A DNA stretch of 10,745 bases from JAGMES01 sp023128035. GTDB taxonomy: Bacteria > Bacillota > Halanaerobiia > DY22613. Shown here piece after piece: positions 8,301 through 10,745 of the stretch. Made by a program: the position numbers and the translations under genes. The stretch is from NCBI GenBank assembly GCA_030627905.1, contig DAOVRZ010000142.1, positions 1 to 10,745 of the forward strand, written 5' to 3'. Below the pieces are notes generated by a model. The model was not told the DNA's origin. It saw only the letters and a program-made list of their open reading frames with translations, and made no database searches. The stretch's first letter is position 1. Each line of letters starts with the position of its first letter.

Positions 8301-10020
8301 AGATTATATGATTCCAGCATGCTTTGTGCGATTGGATGCTATACCTTTTACGCCAAATGGAAAAGTAGATCGTAAGGCTTTGCCAATACCAGAATTTAGT
8401 TCAAAAGAAGAGTTTGTAGCACCTAGAGGTGAACTAGAAGAACGGATTGCACGAATTTGGGCAGATGTTTTGGGGTTGGACAGAGTAGGGGTAAATGATA
8501 ATTTCTTTAATCTTGGGGGTCATTCTTTGAAGGCTGTTAGTTTACTAGCTCAAATAAAGAAAGAAGTAGAAGTAGAGATTCCTTTAAAGGAATTATTTAG
8601 TAGCCCTACAATAGAGGGAATTGTTAATTATATTAGTGAAGCATCGAGAACTAAACATATTTCAATAGAACCTATTGAAAAGCAAGATTATTATTCTTTA
8701 TCACCTGCTCAAAGGAGATTATATATCATAAATGAGCTTGAAGGCCCAAATACTGTCTATAATTTACCAGGAACGATGTTGATTGAAGGAAAACTTGATC
8801 TTAATCGTTTTGAGGATATCTTTAACGCATTGATTAAAAGACATGAGAGTTTAAGAACATCTTTTACCACTAAAAATGGTGAACCAGTACAAATTATTAA
8901 TGAAACTGTTCAATTAAAAGTGAAGTATTTTAAGGAAAAAGAAAGTGATGTTACTCGTTTAGTAGAAGAATTTATTCAACCATTTGATATAACCAAGGTA
9001 CCATTATTAAGGGTTGGACTGATTGAGATTGAGAAAGAAAAATATGTAATGATGTTCGATATGCATCATATGGTCTCTGACGGCGTATCCATGCAGATAA
9101 TTGTTCGAGAGTTTATCCAATTATATCAAGGAAATAAACTATCTGAGTTAAGAATTCAATATAAAGATTTTTCTGACTGGCAAAATGATGAATTTGAAAG
9201 TGATGAATTGAAAAAGCAGGAAGAGTATTGGTTAAGTCAATTTAAAGGCAAAAAGATCCCAATTTTAAATATGCCAACAGATTATCCACGCCCTTTTCGC
9301 CAAAACTTTGCTGGAGAAAGTATTGAACTCATCTTAGATGAAGATTTAAGTAATGAACTATTTTTGCTCACAACTAATACAGAAACAACATTGTTTATGG
9401 TATTGTTAGCAGCATATAATATTTTCCTAGCTAAATATGCCAATCAAGAAGATATCATAGTAGGTACTCCGATTGCTGGAAGACAGCATGCTGATCTGGA
9501 AAATATAATTGGTATGTTCGTAAATACTTTGGCGCTAAGAAATAAACCTACAGGTGATAAGAGTTTCATCGAATTTTTACAGGAAGTTAAAGAAAATGCA
9601 CTAAATGCTTACCAAAGTCAGGATTATCAGTTTGACCAGTTAGTCTGGAAACTGGGTATTGAGAGAGATCCAGGTAGGAATCCTCTTTTTGATGCAATGA
9701 TTGTGTCACGCGATAAAGATATTCAACAGGAGTTTGCTGATTTAAAGATATCGTCTTATGAATTTGACTACAAAATTGCACATTTTGATTTGCTGTTGGA
9801 AGTTAGTGAGATTGGGAAGAGAGTTGGTTTGATTTTAGAATATGCAACTGCTTTGTTTAAGAGATCGACAGCGGAGAAAATGCTAGAACGGTTTGTGAAG
9901 ATATTGAAGCAGATTGTGGAAGAACCGGAGAAAAAGATTAGGGATATAACGGTTTATCATGAATTATTGGAGGCGAAGTCGGGGTTAGTTGAGGATGATG
10001 AGGGGGATTTTGGGTTTTAG
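2383..10020 (+). CDS. Non-ribosomal peptide synthetase, C-A(Ser)-T-C-A(aliphatic)-T-C
   Basis: Cytosolic 2545-residue NRPS that activates amino acids as adenylates, loads them on phosphopantetheine arms and joins them. The start follows AAAGGGG seven bases upstream. Domains: C1 about 10-445 (HHILYDG 145-151); A1 470-970 (YTSGSTGRPK 614-623); T1 975-1050 (LGGHSL, carrier Ser1012); C2 1068-1500 (HHIISDG 1191-1197); A2 1515-2008 (YTSGSTGKPK 1661-1670); T2 2013-2085 (carrier Ser2048); C3 2100-2525 (HHMVSDG 2228-2234). All seven domains keep their core motifs and the frame is unbroken. Pocket residues read by alignment to GrsA give DVWHFSLVEK for A1, a serine code, and DAMFIGYVVK for A2, close to the leucine code DAWFLGNVVK. 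No E, MT or TE domain is present, so both residues should stay L. C1 resembles the first C domain of GrsB (PIQEGILFH), suggesting it accepts from an upstream subunit. The protein ends in C3 plus an acidic tail (EDDEGDFGF). The product is unknown. Confidence 0.95.
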   Translation: MGRINKKDIEMLYALTPIQEGILFHYLENPDGDIYFEQLCLHISGEVDINIFKAAWNFVAETNELLRTVFRWNQIEKPIQIILKDTKLDVRSYDFANTSNEKYDQWITEILRKDREEKFDLEQVPFRVTLCQFGEEKFALIISHHHILYDGWSTGIILKEFFDTYNKLAKNEEFVKLKKNKYSSFIKWLKNQDYKQNETYWKEYLDNITVQPFLPVKCSRKKEERATEITQYKFSFTEDLTNEIENFVKEQSTTLATLLYSGWGILLQRYNNMKDVMFGTTVSGRNADINNIEDIVGLFINTLPLRINTNANNTVLDLLDDVNQSLKERKKFESTSLVDIKRYCEINTRENLFDSIVVLENYPIDKIIKDENNIVSFLSYSIFEATNFDLTVSITTHDKIEVTFIYNNSLFTDETITRIAKHYEIIINKMISDYNSKIDDIDILTNQEREQFLFEFNNTRSDYPKDKTIHELFEEQVEKNTNNVAVIYDGMSITYKELNEKANQLARVLRESGVKPDTFVGIMVERSIEMMLGILAILKSGGAYVPIDPHYPAPRIKYMLDDSKAKILLTQERFLTKIKEEYNVLNLEDRSLYTGDTTNLDRVNTSKDLAYLIYTSGSTGRPKGVMIEHHSVLNRLKWQEKRYPLNKNDVILQKTPYTFDVSVWELFLWAIAGVKVCFLITEGEKDPVVIVDTIEREQITRIHFVPSMLNVFLEYVESEGVFEKIKSLEHVFASGEELKVQHVEKFNQLLYKKNGIKLTDLYGPTEATVEVSYFDCYLEESYEVIPIGKPINNTNLLILDNKQRLVPIGVAGELCISGVGLARGYLHRPELTEEKFIAHPFNEGERLYRTGDLARWLADGNIEFLGRLDYQVKIRGYRIELGEIQSRLMELAQIKDAVVIDRTDKNGVKYLCAYVVASDNIDDSEMRTQLSHNLPEYMVPSYFVQLEKMPLNPNGKIDRKALPDIEVNVEEKYAGPRNEVEEKLVEIWAKILDFDKDKIGIDASFLELGGHSLKAIRLVSKMHKVFDVKIPMADIFKLSTIRGLRDYIDKAKEDKYFSIEVAEKKDNYQLSSAQKRIYVLQQMEVDNTSYNMPSMVELEGEIDIEKFKQAFNSLIQRQENLRLSFELIDGEPVQKVHANVEFEIEYYESGEDVEVIIEKFIRSFDLAYPPLFRVGLIKKDDTHHLLMIDMHHIISDGVSMGILQKEFMATYEGKDLPDLRVQYKDFSEWQIKKRESEEIKNQEEFWVNEFADDIPILNLPSDYLRPTHQSFAGNSIHFELTKEETGLLKEIALKEETTLFMVLLASFNLFLAKISGQEDIVIGTPVAGRRHTDLDNIIGMFVNTLAIRNYPVGNKSFREFLKEVTKRTFEILENQDYQFEDLVDKVVKDRDVSRNPLFDVMFVLQNMDIPELEITGLKLKPYEYDNKISKFDLGLYGIEVEDQILFTLEYCTKLFKGETIERFKGYFRKVIIDIIKNTDIKLSDLELITEEEKRKILFEFNDTRASYPNQCVFHQLFEEQVNQTPNKLAVVYKDQQITYQELDQKANRLARKLRANGVKNNSIVGIIIDPSIEMILGILGIIKAGGAYLSIAPENPDERIKYLLDDSNLHIVLTQTDLKMRLENVKFSAEVFDLFDDDIFDEESERLENINQPNDLAYVIYTSGSTGKPKGVMIEHKSLINLCYWHNTYHGVTESDRVAKYAGFGFDASIMETFPYLIKGACIYVLEKDIKLDINKLNQYYEENQITIGFLPTKICEQFMHLENHSLRIMITGGEKLTDFSQNDYRVVDYYGPTENTVVTTAFTVDKKYKNIPIGKPVFNNQIYIVDKHGHLQPIGIPGELCVSGDGLARGYLNRSELTAEKFVCNVILDDPIGSLVSDESAERMYLTGDLARWLPDGNIEFLGRKDRQVKIRGCRIELGEIENQLKEIDSIKEAIVIDQNSSNNEKYLAAYIVTDEEIDESHIRQTLLKELPDYMIPACFVRLDAIPFTPNGKVDRKALPIPEFSSKEEFVAPRGELEERIARIWADVLGLDRVGVNDNFFNLGGHSLKAVSLLAQIKKEVEVEIPLKELFSSPTIEGIVNYISEASRTKHISIEPIEKQDYYSLSPAQRRLYIINELEGPNTVYNLPGTMLIEGKLDLNRFEDIFNALIKRHESLRTSFTTKNGEPVQIINETVQLKVKYFKEKESDVTRLVEEFIQPFDITKVPLLRVGLIEIEKEKYVMMFDMHHMVSDGVSMQIIVREFIQLYQGNKLSELRIQYKDFSDWQNDEFESDELKKQEEYWLSQFKGKKIPILNMPTDYPRPFRQNFAGESIELILDEDLSNELFLLTTNTETTLFMVLLAAYNIFLAKYANQEDIIVGTPIAGRQHADLENIIGMFVNTLALRNKPTGDKSFIEFLQEVKENALNAYQSQDYQFDQLVWKLGIERDPGRNPLFDAMIVSRDKDIQQEFADLKISSYEFDYKIAHFDLLLEVSEIGKRVGLILEYATALFKRSTAEKMLERFVKILKQIVEEPEKKIRDITVYHELLEAKSGLVEDDEGDFGF

Positions 10021-10368
10021 GGGTTTGTTAGATAGTTGACGGCGTGTTTAAAAAAGTATCTTATAAAAGTTAGGTTTCACGGGATTAGTTGTTTAAGGGG
10101 CTTGATACAAGCGAAAATTTCTACTTTGAGAAAATTGTTTGTCCACCTTATGTGAATTTTGAAATTTTCAATAAGTAGCTAAAATTAAGACTTGAATTTA
10201 ATATCATAGAATCATTCAACACATGAATATAGGATAATATTTTTTAGTTCCATCTATGATAAAAATAAATATTAGTGAAATTAAATGATGTAGGACATTA
10301 AAATCTATTATAAATGGCTGTGAATGGAATCTTTACTAAGACTGTAAAATCAAAAGGAGTGTTTAAAT
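10021..10368. other. Gene-free gap after the peptide synthetase
   Basis: No credible coding region lies in these 348 bases; the longest ATG frames are about ten codons. Nothing resembles the start of a further A domain or a thioesterase on either strand. A small perfect hairpin, GCTTG-ATA-CAAGC (10100-10112), lacks a T-run and so is not a standard terminator. A nine-base inverted repeat, GAAAATTTC (10113-10121) and GAAATTTTC (10161-10169), is AT-rich and may be chance. I see no clear terminator for the synthetase. TATAAA-like boxes around 10306-10314 could serve the next small gene, but they have no good -35. Confidence 0.5.
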
Positions 10369-10638
10369 ATGGAGAAAAAAATAACTTTAGAAACGCCAAA
10401 AACTATCTGGAGTAAGCCTGTAGAATTAAAAACTGATTTTTTAAAGGGTCTTGGTAATGTAGTGAAAGATATGTTATTAAAAAATTATACTGATGTTCCA
10501 GCAGATGCTTTAGAAGTAATTTCTGGTGTGGAACTAAAAGATGACTTGGAAGGAATGGGTTGGATTCTAATCAGTCGAGCCTTTATCGATGCTATACTTA
10601 ATTTCTGGACAGTCAAAAGTTCTTTGGAAATTTCATAA
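10369..10638 (+). CDS. Small protein resembling a NACHT-NTPase N-terminal helical domain, probably truncated
   Basis: The protein has 89 residues and starts at ATG 10369 behind a good ribosome binding site (AAGGAG 10354-10359, nine bases before the start). It has no signal peptide. The order 'WSKPVELK' (about 14-21), an amphipathic helix, 'ALEVISGVELKDDLEGMGWIL' in the second half (about 47-67) and 'ISRAFIDAILNF' recalls the short helical domain at the N-terminus of some bacterial NACHT/STAND NTPases, which typically read '...L.LGL....E.AWLLI.RAL..A'. If so, the NTPase part is missing: the frame stops about ten residues past the expected end of the domain, and an 86-base palindrome begins two bases later. 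This fits disruption by a mobile element. It may instead be an intact small protein of unknown role. The family call is memory-based and tentative, but the gene itself is well supported by its start signal. Confidence 0.6.
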   Translation: MEKKITLETPKTIWSKPVELKTDFLKGLGNVVKDMLLKNYTDVPADALEVISGVELKDDLEGMGWILISRAFIDAILNFWTVKSSLEIS

Positions 10639-10640
10639 AA

Positions 10641-10726
10641 AAATATAACTCTTCAAGCTGATTTTGTGGTATCCTTTTAGCTAGTAAACAAAAAAGGAGA
10701 TACGTCATCAGTGAAGAGTTATATTT
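10641..10726. repeat. 86-base imperfect palindrome with perfect 15-base arms (mobile-element end or MITE-like)
   Basis: The outer arms AAATATAACTCTTCA (10641-10655) and TGAAGAGTTATATTT (10712-10726) are exact reverse complements. Pairing continues inward with breaks: CTGAT with ATCAG, GTAT with ATAC, and CCTTTT with AAAAGG, about 30 pairs in all. It begins two bases after the stop of the small gene. There is no long T-run, so a simple terminator is unlikely, although a transcript would fold here. The size and shape fit a MITE-like insertion, or an insertion-sequence end whose body lies to the right. No target duplication is evident. An AAAAAAGGAGA stretch (10691-10700 and beyond) in the right half looks like a ribosome binding site, which could suit a transposase gene starting near the window end. 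Confidence 0.7.
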
Positions 10727-10745
10727 AATGATTAGCCCACAAAAA

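Noticed and set aside
3610..9781. Three minus-strand frames of 60-64 codons opposite the synthetase gene
   Set aside because: All are antisense shadows of conserved NRPS coding sequence, with no independent coding character.
10100..10112. GCTTG-ATA-CAAGC hairpin as the synthetase terminator
   Set aside because: The stem is only five pairs and no T-run follows.
10641..10726. Integron attC site or ordinary terminator
   Set aside because: The arms do not contain RYYYAAC/GTTRRRY core sites, and no T-rich tail follows the right arm.
10728..10745. Start of a further gene (ATG at 10728, six codons to the window edge)
   Set aside because: It is too short to judge and lies far from the nearest purine-rich site; a transposase start is possible but cannot be supported.
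1..10745. CRISPR array, tRNA or rRNA genes
   Set aside because: No regularly spaced repeats and no tRNA- or rRNA-like sequence were seen on either strand.

Overview
The window is AT-rich, with Shine-Dalgarno-led genes and AT-biased codons. Its large enzyme closely resembles the peptide synthetases of Bacillus, Brevibacillus and Paenibacillus (gramicidin/tyrocidine type). This points to a low-GC Bacillota. The transposase at the left edge reminds me of those in anaerobic, halophilic members of that phylum, but I cannot fix a genus.

Layout: (1) 1-283, minus strand: the N-terminal 94 residues of a transposase cut by the window edge. (2) 409-2025, plus strand: a two-helix membrane protein whose cytosolic part is a tandem duplication of a domain that looks phospholipase D-like but lacks HKD catalytic motifs. 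A clear intrinsic terminator follows at 2138-2169. (3) 2383-10020, plus strand: one very large non-ribosomal peptide synthetase (NRPS) of 2545 residues, ordered C-A-T-C-A-T-C. The first A domain carries a serine code (DVWHFSLVEK). The second carries a non-standard aliphatic, leucine-like code (DAMFIGYVVK). (4) 10021-10368: a 348-base gap with no gene. (5) 10369-10638, plus strand: an 89-residue protein resembling the small helical domain found at the N-terminus of some NACHT/STAND NTPases, probably a truncated remnant. (6) 10641-10726: an 86-base imperfect palindrome with perfect 15-base outer arms, starting two bases after that stop codon, likely a mobile-element end or MITE-like insertion.

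The synthetase is the only clear biosynthetic gene. It has no thioesterase, epimerase, MbtH protein, transporter or phosphopantetheinyl transferase beside it. Its N-terminus looks like a downstream-subunit acceptor, and it ends in a C domain with an acidic/aromatic tail. It therefore reads as a middle subunit that adds L-Ser and an aliphatic residue and hands over to a partner not seen here, or as an orphan left by rearrangement. With mobile-element signs at both edges, this looks like an accessory or rearranged region. I do not see a complete new multi-gene system. The best candidates for novelty are the duplicated membrane protein and the unusual termination and specificity of the synthetase.
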